Shown here: piece after piece, positions 28,339-38,213 of the stretch | Position numbering within the stretch: the first letter of the stretch is position 1 | Layout of the letters: every line of letters begins with the position of its first letter | Assembly (NCBI RefSeq): GCF_900148495.1 | Contig: NZ_FTRU01000006.1 | Location: forward strand, 1-64,000 | Origin: Negativibacillus massiliensis | Lineage (GTDB): Bacteria; Bacillota; Clostridia; Oscillospirales; Ruminococcaceae | Direction of reading: 5' to 3' | Length of the DNA stretch: 64,000 nucleotides | The notes under the pieces: model-generated | What the model saw: only the letters and a program-made list of their open reading frames with translations | What the model was told of the DNA's origin: nothing | Database searches by the model: none | Made by a program: the position numbers and the translations under genes

Positions 28339-28367
28339 TTTACATTATCGGAAATAGGTGCTATAAT
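28339..28367 (+). promoter_or_regulatory. Promoter of surface protein 1
   Basis: TTTACA (28339-28344), 17-bp spacer, TATAAT (28362-28367), 56 bp before the start. The same TTTAC(A/T)-17-TATAAT form precedes surface protein 2. Confidence 0.85.
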
Positions 28368-28423
28368 GATTAAAAATTATAGTTTTTTATAATTTTATCT
28401 TTTTTAAAAAAGGAGAAGTAAAA

Positions 28424-31400
28424 ATGAAGAACAAGTTCATGCGTTCCGTGACTGCAATGGTCGTTGCAGTTACAATGCTGATTAGTTCTCAGGGTGTTGT
28501 AACCTCCTTTGCTGATGGCGGAGATCATTCGGACATGTCCGAATCTTCATCTGTACAGATGAACGAGGTAGACAACAACGGAACCGATCAATCGACTGAA
28601 AATGGTACTGGTGAAGATGCCGCAGTCAAAGATGTCGTTGAGATGATCAATGCTCTGCCTGCAGCAGAAACAATCACCGAGGAAACTGACCTTGTATCAC
28701 TGAAAGATCAGGTTAATGCTGCTCGCGCTGCATACAACGCGCTGTCTGATGACCAGAAAGCTGCCTTTAATGCTGATGTTCTGGGCAAACTGACTGCTCT
28801 GGAAGTTAAAATTTCCGAGCTGGAATCCAATGACCAGGAGACAAAACCTTCCGATGTAGTGCAGGCTGTTGTAGATGCTATCAATGCTCTGCCTGCAGCA
28901 GAAACAATCACCGAGGAGACTGACCTTGTATCACTGAAAGATCAGGTTAATGCTGCTCGCGTTGCATACGATGCACTGTCTGATGACCAGAAAGCTGCCT
29001 TTGATGCTGCTACTCTGGAGAAACTGACTGCGCTGGAAGCTAAAATTTCTGAGCTGGAATCCGGCAATCAGGAAACTGAATCTTCTGAAGCAGTACAGAA
29101 TGTCATCGAGAAAATCGATGCTGCGGTTGAACAGATCGACTACACAACAGAAACCATCTCTGCAACCGATGGAACAACTGTCACTAAAACACACATTACC
29201 ATGCTCAAGGACCTCGACCCTGCAAACAATGCAGAGCTCAAAGCCCTCATTGACAAAGAAGCAGCTCATGAGCAGGATGAAAATCAGCCAGCTCTGACAG
29301 ACGAAGAAGCTGCTAAACTTTCTGATGCACGTAAAGCATTTGAAGATGCCAAAGCAAAATACCTGAGCGAAGGTTTCTCCAACGCACAGCTTGCTGCAAG
29401 ACAGGCATACGATGCACTTGCTACTGAGGAAGAAAAAGCACAGGTAACAAACTACAGCTTGCTCACAGCTATGGAAGAAAACATTGCTTACATCATGCAG
29501 GCAGTTAACACTTTGCCGGAAGGCGAACCTGTTGCAATGATTGGTACAGAACCATATACCTCTTTAGATGATGCTGTAGAAAAAGCTGAAGAAGGCTCTA
29601 CAATCACACTTCTTAAAGATTGTGAACTCACAAAAGGCTTTAATAAAACACTGACTTTCAACGGTACTGGTAAAATTACTATTCCACAACAGTTGAAAAG
29701 TAATGGTGAAGGCTGGATGTGTTTTGGGTTAGGTGACCCTTCCAGAGTTCTAACATTTGATGGTGTTGAGGTTGAGTGGCTTTCTGATGGTTCTGCTCCA
29801 TGGTTAATGCTGTCACTCTCTGGAACGCTTAATGTTACCAATGGTGCTAACTTAACATTTAAGTTTGATAGTAAAACTACTAAAACAAGAAATGCAATTT
29901 ATATGAATGAGGGCGCAGTACTAAACGTAACCAATGCTTCTACTTTCCAGATTCTTGGTGTTGGTACTGAGGGAACAGCTGGTCAGGGTATTCAGCTGGA
30001 CAAAACTGGAAAATCTACAATTAATGTTAGCGCTGGCAGTACTTTCCTGATTGACGGTACCAATCGTGGTTATGTAAACAGTCCTGTTATCAATGTTGAA
30101 GATTCTACATTTACAGTCCAAAATTGTACCTCCAATGCATCGAATGGCGGTAACTTTACAGCAACTAATTCCAAGGTTACCTATCAGAATAACAAAGGGC
30201 ACGGTCTTTCTGCTGGAGATGTGATTCTCAAAAACACTGATTTCCTCTCCGATAATAATGGCCTTTACGGCGTGTATGTAAGCGGTGAATTCCTGGTAGA
30301 TAAAGATTCCACGATGACCGTTACAAACAACTCGTACGATGGCGACTGCGCAGGTGTAAACCTGACTGCTGCTGTGAATGACGGTCGTGTTGAAGCAGGC
30401 GCTGTTGTCACCATCACTGGCAACAAATGCAGCGGCTTTTCGAGCAGAGGTGTGTGCACCTTTGAAGAAGGTTCAAAACTTACCATTACTGGTAACTACA
30501 ATGACAAGGGCAGTGCTAGTTATGGTGGCGGTATCTACAATACAAAAGACACTGCACACCTTACTCTCCCATCCGATGCTGTAATCTATAACAATCACGC
30601 TGTTACAGGCGGTGATGATATTTACAACACTGGTGAAATCACCTTTAGTCGTGTTGGAACTGACTGGACTTTGGATGACTGTAATCATAAAATTACTGGT
30701 TGGTATGATGACTCTGATAACAGTCGTTGGGAAGCTCATGAAAAACCATATCATATTAATGAGTTTGTTAAATTCGAACGAAACGGAATGACAACCGTTA
30801 AAGGTCTTCTTTCCCTAAAGGCAGCTCATGGTGTAGATCCTATCAACCCTGGTGATCCAGGTACTACAGAGTGGGAACATTCCAAATCTAAAACTGCAAC
30901 TAATCTGGATAAAAACTATCAGTCTCAGGTAACTCTGTCACTGCCATCGGCAGAAGAACAGTTGGTATCCGATGTTGTCTTTGTTCTGGATAAATCAACC
31001 AGCGCAACAGTAGAAAAGCAGATGCTCGATATGTTAGGCTCTTTGAAAGATCAGGTTACTGAAACTGGTGCAAAAGTTAAAGTTGGTGTCATCATTTTTA
31101 ACAAAGAAGCACACTCTGTTCTTGAGTTAACCGAACTTAACTCTGACAATATGGGTAAGATTCAAGAAGCAATCGGAACAACTATCTCCAGTGGTACTAA
31201 CACACACGCAGGTCTGCTCGCTGGCAAAGCAATGCTGGATGCTGATACTTCTGTAGATGCCAACCGCAAATATATGATTCTCGTTAGTGATGGCATGACC
31301 TATATGTTTGATGAACCTGCACAAGCAATCAACTCCATTCAAGCTACAAATGGTGAAAACGAAGTAATGGCTGGAACTGATTGTTGGGGCATTCGTCACT

Positions 31401-32578
31401 ATCTAGAAGGTAAAGATTCCTTTATTCCAGAAGATTGGACGTCTTACTTACAGGATGTCGGTTCTAAGTTAACTGAAATAGAGCAATACATCCAACCTTA
31501 TGACAATATGGATAAAACCAATTATATTTCTAAAGGAAATACTGAATTACCTACTACAGTAGATGTGGCGCTCTATAAGACCCAAGAAGTTTTCAAACAG
31601 ATGCAGAATAATGGTTATCATTGTTATTCTGTTCTGGCTCAAACTAATATTACCAATTATCCTTGGGGACCTGCTTTCATGAATTATCTTGCAGGTGGTA
31701 AAGAAGTTTCGTTTAATGATATCCAGAATGATATCTATTATCTGCTGGATGCTGGAAGCCAGGTAGTTGACGTGATTGGTGAAGGTGTTGACAATGCTGG
31801 CAACGAGTACAACTTTGATTTTGTTGATAAAATTGAAAATATCGATGTCAAAGTTGGTGGAGAAATTATCTCGAAAGAACGTATTGCTGATCCTCAGTTT
31901 AGTGACCCTTATATCACAACTGCTTATGGCTTTGGAGATGGCAGCGATAACAATCATGAAGAGGCTACCCAATATCCTAATTATGACTTTGTCGTAAAAT
32001 ATTATGCAAACGGTAGAGACGGAAAGTCTGATGAATGTTTTGTTTGGGAAATGAATACAGCAGTTTCCAACTTTGCACCTGTACAGCTGACTTATACTGT
32101 ACAGCTGACCAACCCTCAGACTACTGACGGAACCTACGGACAATATGACGAAGATGGTAGTGAAAAATATACCAGCCTATACACCAATAAAGAAGCTATT
32201 CTTTACCCAGTAGATACTAATCATAATTCTGGTGTTGCAGAATATTTCCAGAAACCAACCGTAAGCTACACAATCAGTAACGGCAAACCTGTAGACCCAC
32301 CGGTTGACCCAGAAGATCCAACCCCACGTCCGGGCGGCGGCGGTGACGAAGATGATGATACACCAACCATCATCAATGAAACACCAGTTCCAACCACCAC
32401 AATCGACGATGAGGATGTTCCACTGACCAACCTTCCAGAGGATACTGTTACCATCGATGATGAAGAAGTTCCTCTCAAGGATATCCCGAATACCGGTGAT
32501 ATGATTCCAGTTCCTGCAATGGTTGCAGCTGTAATCTCTATTGGTGGTATCGCTCTTCTGATGAAGAAACATAAATAA
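28424..32578 (+). CDS. Giant cell-wall-anchored VWA-domain surface protein
   Basis: 1384 residues. Signal peptide 1-32 (cut about SFA-D); two near-identical helical repeats at 70-135 and 148-213; more helix to 360; a long beta-helix-like region (about 365-800) rich in Asn/Thr/Gly; a von Willebrand A domain from 845 with MIDAS residues in DKSTS (856-860), SSGTNTH and LVSDGMT; a Pro/Asp spacer; a doubled IDDE-x-VPL motif; sorting signal IPNTG (1354-1358), hydrophobic stretch and KKHK. It is likely an adhesin fixed by a sortase. The sorting motif starts with Ile in place of Leu. The body is more A/T-rich than the two ends, suggesting mosaic origin. No sortase is in the window. Confidence 0.88.
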   Translation: MKNKFMRSVTAMVVAVTMLISSQGVVTSFADGGDHSDMSESSSVQMNEVDNNGTDQSTENGTGEDAAVKDVVEMINALPAAETITEETDLVSLKDQVNAARAAYNALSDDQKAAFNADVLGKLTALEVKISELESNDQETKPSDVVQAVVDAINALPAAETITEETDLVSLKDQVNAARVAYDALSDDQKAAFDAATLEKLTALEAKISELESGNQETESSEAVQNVIEKIDAAVEQIDYTTETISATDGTTVTKTHITMLKDLDPANNAELKALIDKEAAHEQDENQPALTDEEAAKLSDARKAFEDAKAKYLSEGFSNAQLAARQAYDALATEEEKAQVTNYSLLTAMEENIAYIMQAVNTLPEGEPVAMIGTEPYTSLDDAVEKAEEGSTITLLKDCELTKGFNKTLTFNGTGKITIPQQLKSNGEGWMCFGLGDPSRVLTFDGVEVEWLSDGSAPWLMLSLSGTLNVTNGANLTFKFDSKTTKTRNAIYMNEGAVLNVTNASTFQILGVGTEGTAGQGIQLDKTGKSTINVSAGSTFLIDGTNRGYVNSPVINVEDSTFTVQNCTSNASNGGNFTATNSKVTYQNNKGHGLSAGDVILKNTDFLSDNNGLYGVYVSGEFLVDKDSTMTVTNNSYDGDCAGVNLTAAVNDGRVEAGAVVTITGNKCSGFSSRGVCTFEEGSKLTITGNYNDKGSASYGGGIYNTKDTAHLTLPSDAVIYNNHAVTGGDDIYNTGEITFSRVGTDWTLDDCNHKITGWYDDSDNSRWEAHEKPYHINEFVKFERNGMTTVKGLLSLKAAHGVDPINPGDPGTTEWEHSKSKTATNLDKNYQSQVTLSLPSAEEQLVSDVVFVLDKSTSATVEKQMLDMLGSLKDQVTETGAKVKVGVIIFNKEAHSVLELTELNSDNMGKIQEAIGTTISSGTNTHAGLLAGKAMLDADTSVDANRKYMILVSDGMTYMFDEPAQAINSIQATNGENEVMAGTDCWGIRHYLEGKDSFIPEDWTSYLQDVGSKLTEIEQYIQPYDNMDKTNYISKGNTELPTTVDVALYKTQEVFKQMQNNGYHCYSVLAQTNITNYPWGPAFMNYLAGGKEVSFNDIQNDIYYLLDAGSQVVDVIGEGVDNAGNEYNFDFVDKIENIDVKVGGEIISKERIADPQFSDPYITTAYGFGDGSDNNHEEATQYPNYDFVVKYYANGRDGKSDECFVWEMNTAVSNFAPVQLTYTVQLTNPQTTDGTYGQYDEDGSEKYTSLYTNKEAILYPVDTNHNSGVAEYFQKPTVSYTISNGKPVDPPVDPEDPTPRPGGGGDEDDDTPTIINETPVPTTTIDDEDVPLTNLPEDTVTIDDEEVPLKDIPNTGDMIPVPAMVAAVISIGGIALLMKKHK
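28632..29062 (+). repeat. Near-identical 234-bp-period tandem repeat in surface protein 1
   Basis: The segments ending at 28828 and 29062 match closely at DNA level over about 190 bp (shared runs include CTGCCTGCAGCAGAAACAAT and CTGTCTGATGACCAGAAAGC), encoding 78-residue units INALPAAETITEETDLVSLK onward to KISELES. A recent in-frame duplication. Confidence 0.88.
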
Positions 32579-32579
32579 C

Positions 32580-32617
32580 AAATAAAAAAGGAAGCTCTTA
32601 AAAGAGCTTCCTTTTTT
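32580..32617. terminator. Bidirectional terminator, copy 1 of an identical pair
   Basis: GGAAGCTCTT, loop AAA, AGAGCTTCC with A and T tracts. The whole 38-bp sequence recurs unchanged at 41204-41241 after surface protein 2. Here it also ends the convergent TetM-like gene. Confidence 0.92.
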
Positions 32618-34586
32618 ATTTACAGTGAATATAGTTTTGCACCTCATCCCAAGGTACCGGGAATCCTGCTCCGTGGGAACAGAAAACAGAACAGGAAGGA
32701 TTTTCAAGGTCACGTTCTCTCTGATATCCAATCTGTTCTACAATTTCCTGCTGATGCTTACAAGGTTCATAACCATCAAACCAAAAACTCATTACACCTT
32801 TGCCGCGTGTATAGGAGATAAACTCCCTTCCATATCCGGATAAAACTGCTGCCGGTCCTCTTCCCTCCAGAATCATCCGTTCTTCCTCCATCTGCGGAGA
32901 GCCAAAAGAACATTCCATTCGCTGAAGGTCTGCCATGAGTCTTCCTGCCTGCTCTGATTCCAGCGAGATGGAAAAGGCGTAATAAGGCTCCAGCAGTATC
33001 ATTTTATCCTGATGCAGCAATTGTTCCAACCCCTGACGGATAGCGCGGTAGGTTGCTTCCCGGAAATCCCCTCCTTCGGTATGTTTTAAGTGAGAGCGTC
33101 CGGTAAGCAGTGTAACCTTGACATCGCAAAGTTCCGAACCAGTCAGTACCCCTTTGTGTTTTTTCTCAAACACATGAGTTCGAACCAGATTCTGCCAGTT
33201 CTGGGCAAGAATATCGGTTGGGCACTCACTGTCAAAACTGATTCCACTTCCTCTTGGAGCCGGAGACAAGCGCAGATGTACTTCCGCATAATGGCGCAAT
33301 GGCTCATAATGCCCATAACCTACCACTTCTTCCGCGATGGTTTCCCGATACAATACCTGGCAATCTCCAAACGAAATATCCAGCGAGAAGCGTTCTTTAC
33401 ACACTTCCCGAAGAACTTCCAGCTGAATTTCTCCCATGACCCGAATCTGGATTTCCTGCAAACTTTCCTCAAAGCTGACTCCAAGCATTGGGTCTTCATC
33501 TTCCAGCTGCCTTAAGTTTTCCAACACTGTTCTCAGCGGTACTTCTTTTGGAACAATCACCTTGGCGCCCAGCATCGGAACTAGGTGATAATCCTGATGA
33601 AAACATTTTTCACCAATTCTATCTCCAGGATGAACCTGTGTAAAGCCAGTTACTGCACAAAGTTCTCCTGCATATACCTGCTGTACCGTCGTAAATCGGG
33701 TTCCATGATAGATACGAAGTTCATTCACTTTTTCTTTTGCCTTTGTCCCATCCGCAAGCAGGATATCGACCTCTTCCCGCGCATGAAGAATTCCGGACTG
33801 CACCTTCAAAAAGGTAATTCTTTCCTTTCTTGCGTCGTGTCGAATCTGCCATACCGTCGCTGCAAAATTTCCATCATCCTCTTTAGGACAGGTAATCTGA
33901 TCCAATCCAGTAAGGAAACTGTCAATCCCCTCATCCTGCAAAGCAGAACCCTGGAAACAAGGAAATAACTTGCGCTGCTTTACCAATTTTTGCAGAGTAT
34001 AACACCACAATGACTCATCATACTCTCCTTCCAGATAGCGCTCCAGCAATCCATCGTCTTCCGCCGCTATCCGTTCGATCAATTCTTCTTTCCATTCCTG
34101 TTTTTCAAAAGAACCACTGCAATCACAAACACCGGAACTCATCCGTTTTTGCAGCTGAGAAAGCACCCTTTGAGCATCTGCTCCTGTGCGGTCTGTTTTA
34201 TTCAGGAAGAAAAAGGTCGGTACCTCATATTCTTTTAGAAGTTTCCACACCTGTTCGGTATGTGCCTGAATTCCTTCTACACAGCTGACTACCAAAACAG
34301 CATAATCCATTGCGGAAATCGCCCGTTCCATCTCTGCACTAAAATCCATATGTCCTGGAGTATCCAACAGAAAATAACGGTTCTCTCCCATTTCAAATGC
34401 CGCATGATTAGAAAAGATGGTGATTCCCCGTTCCTTTTCCAAACGATCACTGTCCAAAAATGCATCCTGATGATCTACCCTTCCGCGTTTTCGGATACTG
34501 TTGGTGTGATACAAAAGCTGTTCACAAAAGGTTGTTTTCCCCGCGTCCACATGGGCAAGAACGCCTATTGTCAATCGTTTTCCCAT
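32616..34586 (-). CDS. TetM/TetO-related translation-factor GTPase
   Basis: 656 residues, EF-G-like. G1 AHVDAGKTT, G2 RGITIFSN, G3 DTPGHMDF, G4 NKTD, followed by EF-G domains II-V. Ribosomal protection proteins share this layout, but the protein is diverged and sits among chromosomal genes without mobile-element marks; clostridia carry housekeeping paralogues, so drug resistance should not be assumed. The C-terminal end GAGFPVPWDEVQNYIH corresponds to the final helix of the family. ATG 34586 lies five bases after GGGGAG; the in-frame ATG at 34628 lacks a ribosome site. A repeated 14-bp motif lies upstream. Confidence 0.85.
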   Translation of the reverse strand: MGKRLTIGVLAHVDAGKTTFCEQLLYHTNSIRKRGRVDHQDAFLDSDRLEKERGITIFSNHAAFEMGENRYFLLDTPGHMDFSAEMERAISAMDYAVLVVSCVEGIQAHTEQVWKLLKEYEVPTFFFLNKTDRTGADAQRVLSQLQKRMSSGVCDCSGSFEKQEWKEELIERIAAEDDGLLERYLEGEYDESLWCYTLQKLVKQRKLFPCFQGSALQDEGIDSFLTGLDQITCPKEDDGNFAATVWQIRHDARKERITFLKVQSGILHAREEVDILLADGTKAKEKVNELRIYHGTRFTTVQQVYAGELCAVTGFTQVHPGDRIGEKCFHQDYHLVPMLGAKVIVPKEVPLRTVLENLRQLEDEDPMLGVSFEESLQEIQIRVMGEIQLEVLREVCKERFSLDISFGDCQVLYRETIAEEVVGYGHYEPLRHYAEVHLRLSPAPRGSGISFDSECPTDILAQNWQNLVRTHVFEKKHKGVLTGSELCDVKVTLLTGRSHLKHTEGGDFREATYRAIRQGLEQLLHQDKMILLEPYYAFSISLESEQAGRLMADLQRMECSFGSPQMEEERMILEGRGPAAVLSGYGREFISYTRGKGVMSFWFDGYEPCKHQQEIVEQIGYQRERDLENPSCSVFCSHGAGFPVPWDEVQNYIHCK

Positions 34587-34640
34587 ATCATCTCCCCTTT
34601 TCCTGCCTATTGTATCATATTTCTGCAAAAATCACCAAGC

Positions 34641-34675
34641 TTTATGTAAAATCTAATCGCATTTATGTAAAATCT
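34641..34675 (-). promoter_or_regulatory. Direct repeat upstream of the TetM-like gene
   Basis: AGATTTTACATAAA on the minus strand occurs at 34662-34675 and 34641-34654, 21 bp apart (two helical turns), just upstream of a possible promoter TTGGTG-18-TACAAT (minus, -10 at about 34609-34614). A plausible regulator site; no regulator known. Confidence 0.5.
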
Positions 34676-34685
34676 TCGTTTAAAG

Positions 34686-34754
34686 TTTGCACCCTCTACT
34701 TAGATGTGCTATCATAAGATGTAGTAATGTTATCTAATATCTTCATATTATAAT
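34686..34754 (+). promoter_or_regulatory. Promoter region of the M20 peptidase gene
   Basis: Two candidates: TTTGCA (34686-34691), 18 bp, TATCAT (34710-34715); and a perfect TATAAT (34749-34754) without a clear -35, only 21 bp before the start codon. The first is more likely. Confidence 0.45.
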
Positions 34755-34775
34755 ATCTTTTCAGGAGGTATTTCC

Positions 34776-35909
34776 ATGTCCAGATCTCAAAAATTACAGC
34801 AGGATGTTTTAGAATATTTGGAAAATAATCGTCCGCGTTTTTTAAGCGCGATCAGGGAACTGGCTCAGATCCCAGCTCCTTCAGGACAGGAAGAACTGCG
34901 TGCACAGTGGTGTAAACAATATCTGGAATCCCTTGGTGCAACCGGTGTATATATTGATGAGGCTCTCAATGTTATTTTCCCTTATGGTGATATGAGTGGT
35001 GATCTGTGTGCCATTTTAGGACATACCGATGTTGTTTTTCCAGACACGACTCCTCTTCCTTTTAAAGAGGAAAACGGAAGATACTATGCTCCGGGAATCG
35101 GGGACGATACCACCAATGCCGTTGCTGTCATGGAAATGGCAGGCATGGCAATCAAACTGGGCTTAAAGCCTAAAACAGGAATTTTGTTTGTCCTCAACAG
35201 CGGTGAGGAAGGTCTTGGAAACTTAAAAGGTACACGCCAGCTGATGAAAGACTTTGGCGATAAAATCAAACGACTGTATGCTATCGACGGCGGAATGAAA
35301 ACTGTTGTCAACGATGCAGTGGGTTCCAAACGCTACCGCATCTCTGTCAAAACCGAAGGTGGACATTCCTTTGGTGCATTCGGAAATCGAAACGCCATCT
35401 ATTATGCAGCAAAGATGATCGATACCTTCTACAGTTTGAAGGTTCCTGATATCGGAAAGACCACCTACAATGTTGGTGTGATCGAGGGCGGAACTTCTGT
35501 TAACACCATTGCACAAAACTGCTCGATGATGTATGAATATCGCTCCAATAAAAAGGAAGGCCTTGCCTTTATGGATCGATTCTTTGATTCGGTTATCGCA
35601 TCGTTCCAGACATTCGGAATTGAGGTTACAGTCGAAGCTCTGGGAGATCGTCCCTGCAAAGGAGACGTCGATCCTTCCGGTTTAACCAAGATTGTCATGG
35701 AAGCCTCTGAAAAGTATGGATATCACCGCACCGAAGAATGTGGTTCCACCGATTGCAACATTCCGCTTTCGATGGGAATTCCGGCAGTATGCTTTGGTGT
35801 TTATGAAGGAAAAGGAGCACATACCCGGGAAGAATGGGTCGATGTGGAATCTACCCGCGACGGTATGAAAATTCTTTCCGAAGTGCTGCTGAGTGAAATG
35901 TGCTGTTAA
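34776..35909 (+). CDS. M20-family metallopeptidase
   Basis: 377 residues. Two-zinc exopeptidase fold: GHTDVVFPD (first metal His and Asp), PGIGDDTTNAVAVM (bridging Asp), NSGEEGLGNLKG (catalytic Glu), GGHSFGAFGNRNAIYYA in the lid domain and the late GSTDCN/GVYEGKGAHTREEW metal histidine. Related to PepT/peptidase T-like and desuccinylase enzymes; the peptide substrate is not determined. Cytoplasmic. ATG after AGGAGG; ppk starts 30 bp later on the same strand. Confidence 0.9.
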   Translation: MSRSQKLQQDVLEYLENNRPRFLSAIRELAQIPAPSGQEELRAQWCKQYLESLGATGVYIDEALNVIFPYGDMSGDLCAILGHTDVVFPDTTPLPFKEENGRYYAPGIGDDTTNAVAVMEMAGMAIKLGLKPKTGILFVLNSGEEGLGNLKGTRQLMKDFGDKIKRLYAIDGGMKTVVNDAVGSKRYRISVKTEGGHSFGAFGNRNAIYYAAKMIDTFYSLKVPDIGKTTYNVGVIEGGTSVNTIAQNCSMMYEYRSNKKEGLAFMDRFFDSVIASFQTFGIEVTVEALGDRPCKGDVDPSGLTKIVMEASEKYGYHRTEECGSTDCNIPLSMGIPAVCFGVYEGKGAHTREEWVDVESTRDGMKILSEVLLSEMCC

Positions 35910-35939
35910 GCCTCACAACCTGTATCTAGGAGAATCATT

Positions 35940-38087
35940 ATGCAAGAAATCGTACCAAATATTTCCAGACCTAAAATCTTTGTCAATCGAGAATTAAGCT
36001 GGATGGAGTTTAATCTCCGCGTTCTGAGTGAATCTTTAAATCCGAAAATTCCCCTGATGGAGCGTTTAAAATTTTTATCCATCTACTTTTCCAACCTTGA
36101 CGAATTTTTCATGGTTCGTGTCGGTTCCCTGCACGACCAGAGCATCGTTGAGCCGGACAAACTGGATGACAAAACCGGACTAAACGCTGCAGATCAAATC
36201 GATGCAATCCTTAATAAAGCAAATCAGATTAACCCTATCGCACAAAAGGCATGGGAATCTATTTGTCTGGAACTTCGCAATCAGGATATTGATATCCTCG
36301 ATCTTCATCACTTGAGCAAACTGGACGAGCAGATTGTCCAGAAATATTTCAGCGAAGAAATGCGCCCACTGCTTTCTCCGCAGATTATCGACCGTCAGCA
36401 TCCTTTTCCTTTCTTAAAGAACAAGGAATCTTTTATTGTCAGCGTGTTGGAAAGCAAGGATGAAAATATCTGTCTTGGCATTGTTCCTTTCTCTCAGCTT
36501 CCACCTTATTTCATTTTTAATATCAACCAGCGCAGAAAAATTCTGTTTACCGCTGACGTCCTCCTGCACTTTGCTCAGAAGCTGTTCGGCAAACAGAAGA
36601 TTCAGGAAAAGCATGTCATGCGTGTAACCCGAAATGCTGATATCTCTGTGGATGAAGGTTTGTTCGACTTTGACATCGATTTTCGTGGTATCATGACTGA
36701 AATGCTCAAAAAGCGCCGTCGTTTGGATGTGGTACGCCTTCAGTTCTCCTCCCAGCCTGGAGAAAAGTTATCCGCTTTTCTCTGTAAAAAATTGAAAGTT
36801 TCTCCGAACTGTATTCTGGTTCGCTCCATTCCTCTGGATTTTTCCTTTGGTTTTGCACTCCCGTCTGCACTTGACCCACACAAGGATAAAAAACAGTGGT
36901 ACTATCATGAAGCCAAACCATTTGTACCGGTCGATTTTGCAAACGGCGATGGCGGTGGTGCTATCAACTATCTGCAAAACCATGATCTGCTCCTGAGTTT
37001 TCCATTCCACAGCACAAAGCCGTTTGTGGATCTTCTCAATGAAGCAGCAGATGATCCAAGCGTTCTTTCCATCAAGATTTCTCTGTATCGACTTGCAAAT
37101 CACAGTAAAATCGCTTCCGCTCTCGCTCATGCTGCGGAAAAAGGAAAGGAAGTTCTCTGCGTTCTGGAATTGCGCGCTCGTTTTGATGAACAGAACAACA
37201 TCAACTACGCAACCATGCTCGAGGAAGCAGGATGTACCGTCATTTACGGACTCAGTGATTATAAAATACACGCAAAACTCTGCCTGATTACCCGCAAGGT
37301 CCATAATCAGATTCGATATATCACCCAAGTGGGAACTGGAAACTACAACGAAAAAACCTCTGAACTTTACACTGACCTCTCGTTTATCTCTACCGATCAG
37401 GCCATGGGTGAGGATGCAACCCACGTCTTCCAGGCACTGTGCATGGGTGAGGTCGTAGATTCCACCAAGAGTTTGTGGGTCGCTCCAAACTGCTTTGAGC
37501 CAAATGTCATCAAGTATATTGATGAACAGATTGAAGCCTGCCGTTCCGGAAAGGAAGGTTATATCTTCATTAAGGTAAACTCCCTCAACGACATGGAAAT
37601 CATGGAAAAGCTGATCGAAGCTTCCCAGGCAGGCGTCAAGATCGAAATGGTCATCCGCGGTATCTGCTGTCTGTGCCCAGGGGTTGAAGGTTACAGCGAC
37701 AATATCCGTATCAAGAGCATCGTTGGACGATATCTGGAACATTCCCGCATCTTTATCTTTGGAGCAGATGAAGATACCCAGCGTATCTTTATGGGCTCCG
37801 GTGACCTGCTCAACCGCAATACCCGCCGTCGCGTTGAGGTGTTCACCGAAGTTAAATCTGCGGATGCGCGCCGCGATATCAAGCGTCTGGTCGATGCAAT
37901 CCGCATGGACAACCAGAATTCCTGGCAGATGCTTGCAGACGGAAGCTATCTGAAGGACACCAGCGACCATGCAGAACCACTGGATTCTCACAAGTATCTG
38001 CACGAATATTTTGAAAAGCCGCTGGAGCTTCCGGCAAAGAAACACTCCCTGCGAGAAAGATTGTTCGAGCACTTTCATCATAAATAA
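35940..38087 (+). CDS. ppk1: Polyphosphate kinase 1
   Basis: 715 residues, usual length. Reversibly builds inorganic polyphosphate from ATP. Opening RELSWMEFNLRVLSE and FLSIYFSNLDEFFMVR are typical; the phospho-histidine is His444 in IHAKLCLI and the second active-site histidine is His601 in YLEHSRIFIFG, matching E. coli His435 and His592 at a constant offset of nine. RNRRVEVF-type C-terminal motif present as NRNTRRRVEVFTEV. A phosphate link with the alkaline phosphatase at 3.5 kb is possible but distant. Confidence 0.96.
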   Translation: MQEIVPNISRPKIFVNRELSWMEFNLRVLSESLNPKIPLMERLKFLSIYFSNLDEFFMVRVGSLHDQSIVEPDKLDDKTGLNAADQIDAILNKANQINPIAQKAWESICLELRNQDIDILDLHHLSKLDEQIVQKYFSEEMRPLLSPQIIDRQHPFPFLKNKESFIVSVLESKDENICLGIVPFSQLPPYFIFNINQRRKILFTADVLLHFAQKLFGKQKIQEKHVMRVTRNADISVDEGLFDFDIDFRGIMTEMLKKRRRLDVVRLQFSSQPGEKLSAFLCKKLKVSPNCILVRSIPLDFSFGFALPSALDPHKDKKQWYYHEAKPFVPVDFANGDGGGAINYLQNHDLLLSFPFHSTKPFVDLLNEAADDPSVLSIKISLYRLANHSKIASALAHAAEKGKEVLCVLELRARFDEQNNINYATMLEEAGCTVIYGLSDYKIHAKLCLITRKVHNQIRYITQVGTGNYNEKTSELYTDLSFISTDQAMGEDATHVFQALCMGEVVDSTKSLWVAPNCFEPNVIKYIDEQIEACRSGKEGYIFIKVNSLNDMEIMEKLIEASQAGVKIEMVIRGICCLCPGVEGYSDNIRIKSIVGRYLEHSRIFIFGADEDTQRIFMGSGDLLNRNTRRRVEVFTEVKSADARRDIKRLVDAIRMDNQNSWQMLADGSYLKDTSDHAEPLDSHKYLHEYFEKPLELPAKKHSLRERLFEHFHHK

Positions 38088-38104
38088 AATCTATTTTACA
38101 CTTT

Positions 38105-38141
38105 TACAGACCGAATTTTGTTCATTCGGTCTGTTTTTTTG
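38105..38141 (+). terminator. Terminator of the M20-ppk1 unit
   Basis: ACAGACCGAAT (38106-38116) pairs with ATTCGGTCTGT (38124-38134), then T7. Confidence 0.92.
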
Positions 38142-38213
38142 TTTCGCTTTGGTCATATTTTAAGTTTTTATTTTCTTTAGTTGTAATTTTTTCATTTTTC
38201 ATTTGCAAAAATC

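Noticed and set aside
32616-34586. Tetracycline-resistance gene
   Set aside because: The protein is in the TetM/TetO superfamily, but no conjugative-element gene is near and housekeeping paralogues are common; resistance is not supported from sequence alone.
36768-38081. 437-residue frame antisense to ppk1
   Set aside because: Same reason: no ribosome site and odd composition, while ppk1 on the other strand has all family motifs.
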